Counted from the first letter of the stretch, positions 6,913 through 14,394 are shown. The stretch is DNA of 21,673 nt from Gaiellales bacterium (GCA_030831375.1 JAURLF010000074.1:1-21673); one strand, 5' to 3'. Notes: generated by a model not told the origin, from the sequence alone. Program-made: numbers and translations.

Positions 6913-7569
6913 ATGCCCGGCGCACTCATCCTCAGCGTGCTCGCGTTCGGGCCCCTCTCCTACCTCAACCCGGAGACCCTGCTGGAGAGCGTCGGCGGCG
7001 TCGCCCTGTGGGTCTCCGCGGGCATCATCTTCGCCGAGTGCGGCCTGCTCGTCGGCTTCTTCCTGCCGGGCGACTCGCTGCTCTTCGTCGTCGGGCTGTT
7101 CACCGGCAACGGCGCCATCCCGCAGCCGATCTGGCTCGTCTGCGGCGTGCTGTTCGCCTCCGCCCTCGCCGGCAACGTCGTCGGCTACTGGATCGGCTAC
7201 AAGGCCGGGCCGACGCTGTTTAGACGGCCCGACTCGCGCCTCTTCAAGCATGAGCACGTCGAGGCCACGGAGCGCTTCTTCGCCCGCTACGGCGGGATGG
7301 CGATCATCCTCGCTCGCTTCGTCCCGATCGCCCGCACGTTCATCACCGCGATGGCCGGCGTCGGCCGGATGGACTTCCGCCGCTACCTCTTCTTCAGCAC
7401 GATCGGCGCGCTGCTGTGGGCCGTCGGGCTGACGCTGATCGGCTACCTGTTCGGCAACGTGCCGTGGATCAAGAGCAACCTCGAGGTCACGATCATCGTG
7501 ATCGTGCTCGCGAGCGTCATTCCGATCGCGATCCACCGGCTGCTCGAGCGACGCGGATCGCGCTCCTGA
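6913..7569 (+). CDS. DedA/SNARE-associated-family integral membrane protein
   Basis: A 218-residue polytopic membrane protein. Diagnostic DedA motifs are the first re-entrant element with Glu42 and FLPGDSLLF (50-58), and the second ARFVPIARTFITAMAGVGRM (134-153) with Arg135, Pro138 and Arg141. Hydrophobic stretches at about 30-64, 74-96, 160-182 and 190-208 fit the family. Bacterial DedA proteins include UptA-type undecaprenyl-phosphate flippases and support membrane-potential homeostasis and lipid recycling; the particular role here cannot be assigned. The ATG is chosen because a TACACT box sits seven bases upstream; the open frame continues further 5' only through the divergent spacer and the opposite-strand gene. 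The stop TGA (7567-7569) overlaps a possible -35 box (CTGACC, 7566-7571) for the next gene. Confidence 0.92.
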   Translation: MPGALILSVLAFGPLSYLNPETLLESVGGVALWVSAGIIFAECGLLVGFFLPGDSLLFVVGLFTGNGAIPQPIWLVCGVLFASALAGNVVGYWIGYKAGPTLFRRPDSRLFKHEHVEATERFFARYGGMAIILARFVPIARTFITAMAGVGRMDFRRYLFFSTIGALLWAVGLTLIGYLFGNVPWIKSNLEVTIIVIVLASVIPIAIHRLLERRGSRS

Positions 7570-7588
7570 CCCCCGCGAGAGCGCGGCG

Positions 7589-7594
7589 TATCAT
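7589..7594 (+). promoter_or_regulatory. -10 box (TATCAT) of a leaderless promoter for the secreted protein gene
   Basis: TATCAT, six bases, then GTG at 7601. A CTGACC -35-like box lies at 7566-7571 with a 17-base spacer, overlapping the DedA stop codon. This is the best-matched promoter of the window. Confidence 0.7.
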
Positions 7595-7600
7595 CGGGGC

Positions 7601-9247
7601 GTGCACGTGCGCCTGATCGCCGTCCTCGCCGGGCTCGCCGCGCTGGCTCTCGGCGCGTCGGTCGCGAGCGCCCAGAAGGTGGTGCCCGCGACGTGGTCGG
7701 CCCCGGCCGCCGTGACCGACGCGCCCGTCCCCGCCAACCGGATCAACGACCTGCGGGTCGTCGTCGACGAGACGGGCAGCGCGATCTACATCTGGCGCGA
7801 GAGCGACGGCGCCCGCAACCGCGTCCGCACCCGCACCTGCTCCGCGACGACGTGCACGGCCGTCGAGGACCTCACGGACGGCACCAACAGCGTCGCGCGG
7901 ATCGCGCTCGCCCTCGCCGCCGACGGCACCGCGACGGCGGTCTGGGAGTACACGACCCCGAGCAAGCTGAGCGCGCGCGTGCGCACCGGCGGCGCCTGGT
8001 CCGCCGAGACCGATGTCAACGCCGCGGGGTCTCGGACCCTGCAGGGCGCGGCGGCGTTCGGCAGCGGGGGGCTCGTCGTGCTGAGCACCGCGATCGCCGG
8101 CGCGCGGAGCGTGCTCGCCGCCACGTCGTGCGCGAGCCGGCTCGCCCTCTGCGCGACGACGGACGTCTCGAACCCGGCCAACTCGGCCAGCGTCCCCCAG
8201 ATCGACTCCAACGGGACAGACAAGGGCGCCGTCGTGTGGGTCGAGCAGGCGGGTGCCGGCAACCGCGTCGTCCGCCAGGCGCCGATCAGCGCGGGCGCCG
8301 CCGCGCCCGCCCTCGGCACCGCGACGGCGATGAGCGCCGAGACGCCGGGCACGAAGACGCGGCTCGCCGTCGACGTCGACAAGACCGGTCTGACCACGGT
8401 CGCGTGGGTCGACAACGACGGCTCGGACGGCCTCTACGTGCAGCGCTTCGCCGACAGCGCGCCGCCCGCGGCCCCGCCGGCCCAGCCCGTCTTCACGACC
8501 ACGGGCTCGATCGCCGACGGCAGCCTGCGGGTCGGCAGCGACGAGCTCGGCAACGCCGTGGTCACGTGGGCGACCGCGCTCAACGGCGCCCAGACCCTCA
8601 GCGCGCTCCCGTACGCCTCACTGACGCGCGGCACGCAGCAGGCCGTCACCGGCGACGGCCAGGCGCTCGTGCCGTCGCTCGCCGTGGCGGGCACCGGCAC
8701 GGCCGCGCTCGCGTACCTGCGCGATAGCCAGATCGCGTCGAGCTGGGCGGCGACGCCGTCCGGCACCTGGGACGTGGCCTCGCCGGATGCGACGGCCGGG
8801 TCGAACGCCGTCCAGCCCGTGCTGGCCGCCTCGCGCACGGGCGACGTCGTGCTCGCGTGGGTGACGGCCAGCCAGGCCACCGGCGAGCAGGTCGTGCGCA
8901 CGGCGCGGCTGACCCCGGGCCGCACCACCGCGAAGCCGACCCTGAAGGTGAAGCGGCGCGCCAACGCCAAGCGCACCGTCTCGACCCGCGTCACCGCCTC
9001 GGCGAAGGGCACGATCGAGCAGGTCAGCCACATCACCGTCCGCGGTCGCCGCATCGTCGCGTGCCGCCTCGCGCCGCGTCCGATCCCGGCCAACAGGTCG
9101 CTGACGACGACCTGCAGGCTGACCCGCGCCGCGATCAGGCAGCGCCGCAACGGCGCCCTGCGGATCCGGCTCACGACGCGCCTCGTCGCGGTCGACGGCC
9201 AGAAGGCGACGAGCCGGATCACGGTCCGGCTCGCGCGCCGCCGCTGA
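7601..9247 (+). CDS. secreted beta-propeller-like protein with arginine-rich C-terminal domain
   Basis: A 548-residue protein starting with GTG directly behind a leaderless promoter. A Sec signal peptide (RLIAVLAGLAALALG) ends in ASA at 22-24. Residues about 45-435 contain a repeat of roughly 50 residues with the core D-x-x-G-x-A-x-x-x-W; the aromatic core positions fall near 65, 115, 213, 269, 323, 372 and 420, with a degenerate unit near 161. This suggests a seven- or eight-bladed beta-propeller. Cys pairs (80/85, 177/184, 488/505) could form disulfides, as expected outside the cytoplasm. Residues 440-548 are beta-rich and strongly basic, ending in RLARRR. I recognise no enzyme motif; binding of polysaccharide or another polyanion, or a surface role, is inference. 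It ends convergently with the first MttB gene at a hairpin. Confidence 0.85.
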   Translation: MHVRLIAVLAGLAALALGASVASAQKVVPATWSAPAAVTDAPVPANRINDLRVVVDETGSAIYIWRESDGARNRVRTRTCSATTCTAVEDLTDGTNSVARIALALAADGTATAVWEYTTPSKLSARVRTGGAWSAETDVNAAGSRTLQGAAAFGSGGLVVLSTAIAGARSVLAATSCASRLALCATTDVSNPANSASVPQIDSNGTDKGAVVWVEQAGAGNRVVRQAPISAGAAAPALGTATAMSAETPGTKTRLAVDVDKTGLTTVAWVDNDGSDGLYVQRFADSAPPAAPPAQPVFTTTGSIADGSLRVGSDELGNAVVTWATALNGAQTLSALPYASLTRGTQQAVTGDGQALVPSLAVAGTGTAALAYLRDSQIASSWAATPSGTWDVASPDATAGSNAVQPVLAASRTGDVVLAWVTASQATGEQVVRTARLTPGRTTAKPTLKVKRRANAKRTVSTRVTASAKGTIEQVSHITVRGRRIVACRLAPRPIPANRSLTTTCRLTRAAIRQRRNGALRIRLTTRLVAVDGQKATSRITVRLARRR

Positions 9248-9264
9248 CCGGCGCGCGCCCGGTC
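9246..9264. terminator. palindromic stem-loop between convergent genes
   Basis: GACCGG (9246-9251) pairs with CCGGTC (9259-9264) around a seven-base loop. It starts in the TGA of the secreted-protein gene and ends just before the stop of the leftward MttB gene (9267-9269). Position and symmetry suit a bidirectional terminator, but it lacks T tracts. Confidence 0.4.
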
Positions 9265-9266
9265 GC

Positions 9267-10697
9267 TCAGGCCGCTGTCTGCTCGCGCGACGCCACAAAG
9301 GCGTCGATCTCGTCGCGCACGGCCGGGTCGATCGGCGGCGGCTCGTGCGCCGCGAGCCGCTCGCGCCAGAGGTCCTCGGCGCGCTGCTCGGCCGTCTTCG
9401 CGCCGGCGGCGCGCCAGCGCTCGACGTTCATCGTGCTCGCGAGCGCCGGGCGGTGGAAGCAGTCGCGGTAGCGCGCGAGCGTGTGCTCGACCCCGAAGAA
9501 GTGGCCGCCGTGGCCGACCTCGCGGATCGCGTCGAGCGCCAGGGTGTCGGCGTCGACCGCGATCGGGCCGTACTCGACGCAGACGGAGGCGATCACGTCG
9601 AGGTCGACGATCAGCTTCTCGAAGCCGGCGACGAGGCCCGCATCGAGCCAGCCGGCGGCGTGCATGACGACGTCGGCGCGGGCGTCGACGGCGGCCTTGA
9701 TGCCCTGCATCGCCTCGAAGCCGGCCTGGGCGTCCGCGACCTGGCTGGTGGTCAGGCCGCCGCCGAGCGCCCGCGTCGGCAGGCCGTAGTGGCGCGCCAG
9801 CTGGCCGTGGGCCACGACGCCGCGGGCGAGGTCCGGGCCGCCGAAGCCGGCCGCCCCCGACTGCATATCGGTGATCGGCAGGCCCACCCCGAGCAGGACG
9901 GGGCAGCCGGGGCGCACGACCTGGATCAGGCTGATCGCCGCGAACGCCTCGGCGAGCATCTGCGCGGTGCCGCCCGCGAGGGTGACGGGCGCCATCGCGC
10001 CGAGCAGCGCGCCCGGCATCACGATCGGGGCCTGCCCGTGGCGGGCGAGACCCATCATCGCGTCCGACATGCGCTCGTCCCAGCGCAAGGGCGAGTTCGA
10101 GTTGACGATCGCGGTCAGCGCGCAGCGCCCGTCGAGGCCGCCGATCGCGATGTCGGCGATGCGGACCGAGTCCTCGACCGCGACGGGCGAGTTGACGGCG
10201 GCCATGAAGGGCTTGTCCGACTCGACGGCGAGGGTGCGCAGGAGGTGCAGGTGGCGCACGTCGACGTCGATGTCCTGCGCCTCCACGACCACGCCGCCCG
10301 CGACGTCGAGCTCGTCGGCGTCCTGGATCAGCGCCACGAGGTCGCGCAGGTCCTGGAGGGTGCCGTTGCGCCGCTCGCCCGCGCGCAGCACGAACGGCGA
10401 GCCGTACGTCGGCGCGAAGGCCGTGGTGCCCTGCCCGACCGGGATGTCGCGCTCGGGGTTGCGACCGTGCCACGTCCACGCGGGCGGCGCCTGCGCGACC
10501 TGCGCGGCGACCCAGTCCGCGTCGAAGAGGACCGTGTCGCCGTCGACCCGCTGACCGGCCTCGGCGAGCAGCGCGGTGGCGCGCGGGTTCTCGAACTGGA
10601 CGCCGATCTCCGCGACGATCGTGCGCCAGGCGGCGTCGATCGCGGCGATGTCGGAGTCGCTGAGGAGGTCGACGGGCGGCCGGGCGCTGACGAGCAT
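9267..10697 (-). CDS. trimethylamine:corrinoid methyltransferase (MttB) family protein, non-pyrrolysine
   Basis: A 476-residue member of the MttB superfamily (COG5598). Recognisable blocks are TDMQSGAAGFGGPD (276-289), HAAGWLDAGLVAGFEKLIVD (346-365), GHGGHFFGVEHT (395-406) and RDCFHRP (411-417). Archaeal MttB carries pyrrolysine encoded by an in-frame UAG; here the frame is uninterrupted, so this belongs to the widespread non-Pyl branch. Characterised members of that branch demethylate glycine betaine, carnitine, proline betaine or similar quaternary amines onto a corrinoid protein. No corrinoid protein, reductive activator or tetrahydrofolate methyltransferase is in the window, so the methyl acceptor is unclear. 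It is homologous along its whole length to the gene at 19846-21282. The ATG at 10697 lies six bases after a TACACT box. It is divergent from a metallo-hydrolase gene with only 32 bases between the start codons. Confidence 0.9.
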   Translation of the reverse strand: MLVSARPPVDLLSDSDIAAIDAAWRTIVAEIGVQFENPRATALLAEAGQRVDGDTVLFDADWVAAQVAQAPPAWTWHGRNPERDIPVGQGTTAFAPTYGSPFVLRAGERRNGTLQDLRDLVALIQDADELDVAGGVVVEAQDIDVDVRHLHLLRTLAVESDKPFMAAVNSPVAVEDSVRIADIAIGGLDGRCALTAIVNSNSPLRWDERMSDAMMGLARHGQAPIVMPGALLGAMAPVTLAGGTAQMLAEAFAAISLIQVVRPGCPVLLGVGLPITDMQSGAAGFGGPDLARGVVAHGQLARHYGLPTRALGGGLTTSQVADAQAGFEAMQGIKAAVDARADVVMHAAGWLDAGLVAGFEKLIVDLDVIASVCVEYGPIAVDADTLALDAIREVGHGGHFFGVEHTLARYRDCFHRPALASTMNVERWRAAGAKTAEQRAEDLWRERLAAHEPPPIDPAVRDEIDAFVASREQTAA

Positions 10698-10703
10698 CCC
10701 GCG

Positions 10704-10709
10704 AGTGTA
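10704..10709 (-). promoter_or_regulatory. -10 box (TACACT) of a leaderless promoter for the first MttB-family gene
   Basis: On the minus strand TACACT is followed by six bases and the ATG at 10697. It faces away from the TAGACT box of the divergent gene, from which it is separated by eight bases. Confidence 0.65.
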
Positions 10710-10717
10710 CGCGCCCG

Positions 10718-10723
10718 TAGACT
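10718..10723 (+). promoter_or_regulatory. -10 box (TAGACT) of a leaderless promoter for the first metallo-hydrolase gene
   Basis: TAGACT, six bases, ATG at 10730. The region that would be its -35 (about 10695-10700) lies on the start codon of the divergent MttB gene, so the two promoters must overlap physically. Confidence 0.65.
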
Positions 10724-10729
10724 GGCGCG

Positions 10730-11572
10730 ATGGGCGCCTGCCGCTGCGAGGACGTGTCTCCGCGCGTCGACCGCTTCACCCCGGACGGGCGCACGGACCG
10801 GCCCGTGCTCGGCGCCGTCCGCGGCACGGCGGGCACCCTCGTCGTCGACGCAGGCGCGTCGCCCGCCCACCTCGCCGCCTTCGCCGCCGAGCTCACGGCC
10901 CGCGGCCGCCCGCCGGTCGTCGCGATCGCGCTGACGCACTGGCACTGGGACCATTCGTTCGGGTCGGCCGCGCTCGACGTGCCCGTGATCGCGAGCGAGG
11001 CCACCGCCGCCGGCGTCGCCGTGCAGGCCGGTTACGCGTGGGACGAGGCCTCGCTGCGCCGGCGCGTCGACGAGGGGCTGGAGCTGGCCTTCTCCCTCCC
11101 CCACCTGCTCGCCGAGTACTCGGAGACGGAGAGAACCGGGCTCGAGATCGTGGCGCCGCAGGTGACGTTCGCCGAGCGCCACGCGGTCGACCTCGGCGAC
11201 GTCGCGGTCGAGCTCGTCCGGGTCGGAGGCGACCACGCCGACGACTCGGTCGTGGCGTGGGTGCCGGACGACCGCGTCCTGTTCCTCGGCGACGCCCTCT
11301 ACCCGTGCCTGTGGGGCGACCCCGAGTACCTCACGGTCGCCGGCACGCGCGCCCTCCTGGACCGGCTTGCCGCGTTCGCGCCGGCCCTCGCGCTCGAGGG
11401 CCACGACGAGGACGTCGCGGATGCCGCGGCCTACGCGGCGCGGCTCGCCGGGCTGCGCCGCGCCTGCGACCTCGTGGAGGCGCACGGCGCGGGCGCGCCG
11501 GCGCGCGTCCCCGCGGACGACGAGGACCTCGCCGAGCTCGTCGGGCAGCTGCTCGCGGGCGAGGCCCGCTAG
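10730..11572 (+). CDS. metallo-beta-lactamase-fold hydrolase
   Basis: A 280-residue protein with the HxHxDH zinc motif (His70, His72, Asp74, His75 in LTHWHWDHSFG), then His169 (GGDHADDS), Asp188 (LFLGDALY) and His225 (EGHDED), a complete dinuclear metal site. It lacks the features of true beta-lactamases, glyoxalase II and RNase Z. The insertion at about 100-145 may form a substrate lid. Hydrolysis of a lactone, thioester or small ester is the likely chemistry; the substrate is unknown. There is no signal peptide (the frame opens MGACRCED), so it should be cytoplasmic. It shares a bidirectional promoter spacer with the MttB-family gene, which suggests co-regulation. It ends six bases from the stop of the second, oppositely oriented metallo-hydrolase. 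Confidence 0.88.
   Translation: MGACRCEDVSPRVDRFTPDGRTDRPVLGAVRGTAGTLVVDAGASPAHLAAFAAELTARGRPPVVAIALTHWHWDHSFGSAALDVPVIASEATAAGVAVQAGYAWDEASLRRRVDEGLELAFSLPHLLAEYSETERTGLEIVAPQVTFAERHAVDLGDVAVELVRVGGDHADDSVVAWVPDDRVLFLGDALYPCLWGDPEYLTVAGTRALLDRLAAFAPALALEGHDEDVADAAAYAARLAGLRRACDLVEAHGAGAPARVPADDEDLAELVGQLLAGEAR
11555..11569. terminator. short hairpin at the end of the first metallo-hydrolase gene
   Basis: GCGGGC (11555-11560) pairs perfectly with GCCCGC (11564-11569) around GAG, immediately before the TAG. A second GCCCGC follows at 11573-11578. It sits at a tail-to-tail gene junction, but has no T tract and lies in coding sequence. Confidence 0.25.
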
Positions 11573-11578
11573 GCCCGC

Positions 11579-12346
11579 TCAGGCCCAGGCGTCGGGCGGC
11601 CGGGGAACCGAGGTCTCCCAGTCGAGCTCGTGCGTCGCCACCAGCCGCGCGCCGGTCGCAGCCTCGATCGCCTCGATGCGGTCCCACGAGGCCAGCATCG
11701 CGCCGGCGTCCCAGAGCACGCCCGGCAGGCGGCGGCCGCGCATCGGCGCGATCAGGTAGGCGGCGTCGCAGAGCAGGAACGTCGGGCGGGTCGGCGTCGC
11801 GGCCCAGACGGACTGGTGCCCCGCCGTGTGCCCCGGCGTCGGGTGCAGCACGACCGACCCGTCGCCGAGGAGGTCGTGCTCGCCCGCCACGGGGCGCCAG
11901 TCGACGCCGTCCGCGAAGTCGTCGACGAGGTAGATCTCCGCCTGGTCGTGCCCCCGGTCGAAGGCGAAGTCCAGCTCCGCCTGCTGCACGTACACCGGCG
12001 CGTGGCCGAGCTGCTCGAGGCCGCCGGCGTGGTCGAAGTGCAGGTGCGACTGCACGACGATGTCGATGTCGGACGGCTCCATGCCGATCGTCGCCAGGCA
12101 GCCGGGCACGGTGTGCTCCGGCTCGAGCAGGGCCTCGAACACGTCGGCCATGTCGCCGAGGCGGGAGCGCGGATCGGTGCGCAGGGTCGGATGCGCGCCT
12201 GTGTCGACGAGCACGGTGGCGCGCGGGTGCTCGATCACGTACATGTAGTACGGGTTGTAGAGCGCCTCGCCCGCGCGGGGGTGCTCCGGGTCGAAGATCG
12301 CGACGTCCTGCAGGTCGCCGCCGCAGTGGAGTGCGTGGACGCGCAT
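11579..12346 (-). CDS. metallo-beta-lactamase-fold lactonase-like hydrolase (AiiA/AttM type)
   Basis: A 255-residue protein resembling N-acyl homoserine lactonases in length and layout. It has the zinc motif SHLHFDHAGG (His101, His103, Asp105, His106), His173 in TPGHTAGHQS, Asp194 in LLCDAAY and His239 in ATHELDW. The N-terminal stretch with ALYNPYYMYVIEHP and VDTGAHP is also typical of that group. Quorum-quenching is only one possible role; family members also open other lactones such as gamma-butyrolactone, as in AttM/BlcC, which acts together with a succinate-semialdehyde dehydrogenase. A GabD-like gene does lie 2.4 kb upstream on the same strand. The gene follows the ThDP enzyme by nine bases and has its own leaderless promoter overlapping that gene's stop. 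It is not detectably similar to its tail-to-tail neighbour beyond the fold. Confidence 0.88.
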   Translation of the reverse strand: MRVHALHCGGDLQDVAIFDPEHPRAGEALYNPYYMYVIEHPRATVLVDTGAHPTLRTDPRSRLGDMADVFEALLEPEHTVPGCLATIGMEPSDIDIVVQSHLHFDHAGGLEQLGHAPVYVQQAELDFAFDRGHDQAEIYLVDDFADGVDWRPVAGEHDLLGDGSVVLHPTPGHTAGHQSVWAATPTRPTFLLCDAAYLIAPMRGRRLPGVLWDAGAMLASWDRIEAIEAATGARLVATHELDWETSVPRPPDAWA

Positions 12347-12352
12347 GGCGCG

Positions 12353-12358
12353 ACCCTA
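12353..12358 (-). promoter_or_regulatory. -10 box (TAGGGT) overlapping the stop codon of the ThDP enzyme gene
   Basis: On the minus strand TAGGGT is followed by six bases and the ATG at 12346. Its first three bases are the TAG stop of the upstream gene, so one triplet serves both purposes. Confidence 0.55.
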
Positions 12359-14002
12359 GCCGAGCAGCGCGCCCGGCGTGATCGCGCGCGGGTCCGTGAC
12401 GAGGTGCAGGAGCGCCGGCCGGCCCGCATCGAGGGCGCGTGCGAGGGCGGCCGGGAAGGCGTCGTCGGACTCGACGCGCTCCGCGTGGCAGCCGTAGGCG
12501 CGGGCGAGCGCGGCGAAGTCGGGGTTGGCGAGCTCCGTGCCCTCGACGTGCCCCGGGTAGGAGCGCTCCTGGTGCATGCGGATCGTTCCGAGCATGCCGT
12601 TGTCGCAGACCACGACGACGAGCCGCTGGAGGCCGAGCTGGACGGCGGTGGCCAGCTCGTGGCCCGCCATCTGGAAGCAGCCGTCACCGGCGAACGCGAC
12701 CACCGGCCGATCGGGGCGGTGCAGCGCGGCGGCGATCGCGGCGGGCAGGCCGTACCCCATCGCCCCGGACGTCGGCGCGAGCTGGGTGCCGACGCGGCGA
12801 TGCCGGTGGTGGCGGTGCACCCAGACGGTGTAGTTGCCGGCGCCGTTCGCGATCACCGCGTCGGCGGGCAGCGCGTCGCGCAGGTGGCGCACCGCCCGGC
12901 CGAGGTCGACGCCGGCGAGATCGCGCGGGACCGGCTCGCTCCAGGCGAGGTAGTCGGCGCGCAGCAGGTCGGCCCAGGCCCGCCGGGCCGCGCCGTCGGG
13001 CGCGCCGCGCTCCGCGAGGGCCGTCATGACGGGCGGTGCGGCCGCGCGGACCTCGAGGTCCGCGCGCCAGACCCGGCCGAGCTCCGCCGGGTCCGCGTGC
13101 ACGTGGACGAGCCGGCGCCCCGGCGCGCCCGCCGCGTCGAGGCGGGTGTAGCCGCCGCTCGGGATGTCGCCGAAGCGGCCGCCGAGCAGGACGACGAGGT
13201 CCGCCTCGCGCAGGCGCCCTTCGAGCGCCGGGTTGCAGCCGAGGCCGAGGTCGCCGACGTAGGCGGGCGCCTCGTTGTCGATGTGGTCCTGGCGCCGGAA
13301 CTGGGCGGCGACGGGGACCGCCGCGGCGTCGGCCCACGCGGCGAGGGCGTCCGCGGCGGCCTGGTCCCAGCACGGGCCGCCGACGACGACCAGGGGCCGC
13401 TCGGCCGCCGCGAGCCACGCGTGCAGCCGGTCGACGTCGCCCGGGTCGGGCTCGGGCAGCGCGGGCTCAACGCGCGGCCCATCCGGGGCGTCCGTCGCGT
13501 CGCGCTGCAGGTCCTCCGGCAGCGCGAGCACGACCGGGCCGGGCCGGTCGGCGAGCGCGACCTCGAACGCGCGGGTGATCGCGGCGGGGATCTCGTCCGC
13601 CGAGCCGATCTGGTGCGCCCACTTCGCGAGCGGCGCGAACAGCGCCTCGAGGTCGACCTCCTGGAAGGCCTCACGGCCGAGGTGCGGGCGCGCGACCTGA
13701 CCGACGAGGAGCAGCATCGGCGTCGAGTCCTGGAAGGCGGTGTGCACCCCGATCGACGCATGCGTCGCGCCGGGGCCGCGCGTCACGAGGCAGACCCCGG
13801 GGCGACCCGTCAGCTTCCCCCACGCCTCGGCCATGTGGGCGGCCGTGGCCTCGTGGCGCGCCGTGACGAATCGGATCCGGTCGCGGCGCTCCCAGAGGCC
13901 GTCGAGGACGGTCAGGAACGACTCGCCCGGCACGCCGAAGGCGGTGTCGACGCCCTGCGCGACCAGCTGGTCGGCGACGACGTGCCCGCCGAGGCGCATC
14001 AC
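12356..14002 (-). CDS. thiamine-diphosphate-dependent enzyme, acetolactate synthase large-subunit-like
   Basis: A 548-residue ThDP enzyme of the acetohydroxyacid synthase/benzoylformate decarboxylase superfamily. It has an N-terminal PYR domain with the catalytic Glu51 (TARHEATAAHMAEAW), a central domain with the glycine-rich stretch VVLLGGRFGD (269-278), and a C-terminal PP domain with the ThDP/Mg motif from GDG (439-441) to Asn468 (VVCDNG). No regulatory small subunit (IlvN/IlvH) is nearby, so a catabolic role (2-oxoacid decarboxylase, glyoxylate carboligase-like or sulfoacetaldehyde-type reaction) is as likely as valine biosynthesis. The start is either GTG 14002, overlapping the PIN gene's TGA by four bases, or ATG 13999; I prefer GTG because four other junctions here use GTGA. 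Translation is thus coupled to a toxin gene. The stop doubles as part of the next gene's -10 box. Confidence 0.88.
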   Translation of the reverse strand: MMRLGGHVVADQLVAQGVDTAFGVPGESFLTVLDGLWERRDRIRFVTARHEATAAHMAEAWGKLTGRPGVCLVTRGPGATHASIGVHTAFQDSTPMLLLVGQVARPHLGREAFQEVDLEALFAPLAKWAHQIGSADEIPAAITRAFEVALADRPGPVVLALPEDLQRDATDAPDGPRVEPALPEPDPGDVDRLHAWLAAAERPLVVVGGPCWDQAAADALAAWADAAAVPVAAQFRRQDHIDNEAPAYVGDLGLGCNPALEGRLREADLVVLLGGRFGDIPSGGYTRLDAAGAPGRRLVHVHADPAELGRVWRADLEVRAAAPPVMTALAERGAPDGAARRAWADLLRADYLAWSEPVPRDLAGVDLGRAVRHLRDALPADAVIANGAGNYTVWVHRHHRHRRVGTQLAPTSGAMGYGLPAAIAAALHRPDRPVVAFAGDGCFQMAGHELATAVQLGLQRLVVVVCDNGMLGTIRMHQERSYPGHVEGTELANPDFAALARAYGCHAERVESDDAFPAALARALDAGRPALLHLVTDPRAITPGALLG

Positions 14003-14394
14003 GCTATCCGCTCGAGGCCCGGAACTCGGTCGAAGGCGCCGTCGAACGAGGCGATGGCCGTGATCCCGTGGCGGTCCATCACCGCCACGTGCAGCGCGTC
14101 ACGCGCAGTCAGACCGCCTCGGGCGAGCTGCACCGCCTTCGCCCGCTCGACGTCGTCGTACTCGATCGGGAGCACCTCGTCGACGATGGCGAGCGTCTGG
14201 TCCCACGCGTGCTGCAGCGCGTCCTCGCGGGCGATCGCCCGGTATCGATGGAGCAGCTCCTGGAACGTCTCCGCGCTCGTCACCACACGCTCGTCCCGAT
14301 CCGCCACGCGTCGCATGACCAGCAGCGCGTCCGCACGTCGATGCTCGTCGGCTCCGACGAGGTACATCGGGATGTTCGCGTCGAGGTAGATCAC
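13999..14394 (-). CDS. vapC: type II toxin, PIN-domain ribonuclease (VapC-like)
   Basis: A 131-residue PIN domain. Acidic metal-binding residues fall where expected: Asp5 (MIYLDANIPMY), Glu42/Glu46 (SAETFQELL), Asp99 (LTARDALHVAV) and Asp118/Asp122 (SFDGAFD). VapC toxins cleave tRNA or rRNA and are held inactive by the cognate antitoxin. The GTG start (14394) overlaps the antitoxin TGA by four bases, the usual order of antitoxin then toxin. Its own TGA overlaps the start of the ThDP-enzyme gene, so all three are probably on one message. The catalytic set is intact, so it is probably active. AT content is slightly above that of its neighbours, which may hint at transfer, but this was judged by eye. 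Confidence 0.9.
   Translation of the reverse strand: MIYLDANIPMYLVGADEHRRADALLVMRRVADRDERVVTSAETFQELLHRYRAIAREDALQHAWDQTLAIVDEVLPIEYDDVERAKAVQLARGGLTARDALHVAVMDRHGITAIASFDGAFDRVPGLERIA

Noticed and set aside
9267..10697. Possible pyrrolysine (in-frame UAG) in the MttB-family genes
   Set aside because: Both MttB frames are continuous from start to normal C-terminus, so no UAG readthrough is needed.
8434..11004. Very long leftward open frame (856 codons) across 8434-11004
   Set aside because: It is antisense to the secreted-protein gene and out of frame with the MttB gene; composition is Arg-rich shadow sequence typical of GC-rich DNA.
10730..11572. Beta-lactamase resistance gene
   Set aside because: Only the metallo-hydrolase fold is shared; no signal peptide and no class B1-B3 signature beyond the generic HxHxDH.
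11630..14389. 919-codon rightward open frame opposite the ThDP enzyme and PIN genes
   Set aside because: It is the Val/Arg/Asp-rich mirror of real leftward genes with intact catalytic motifs; no recognisable domain.
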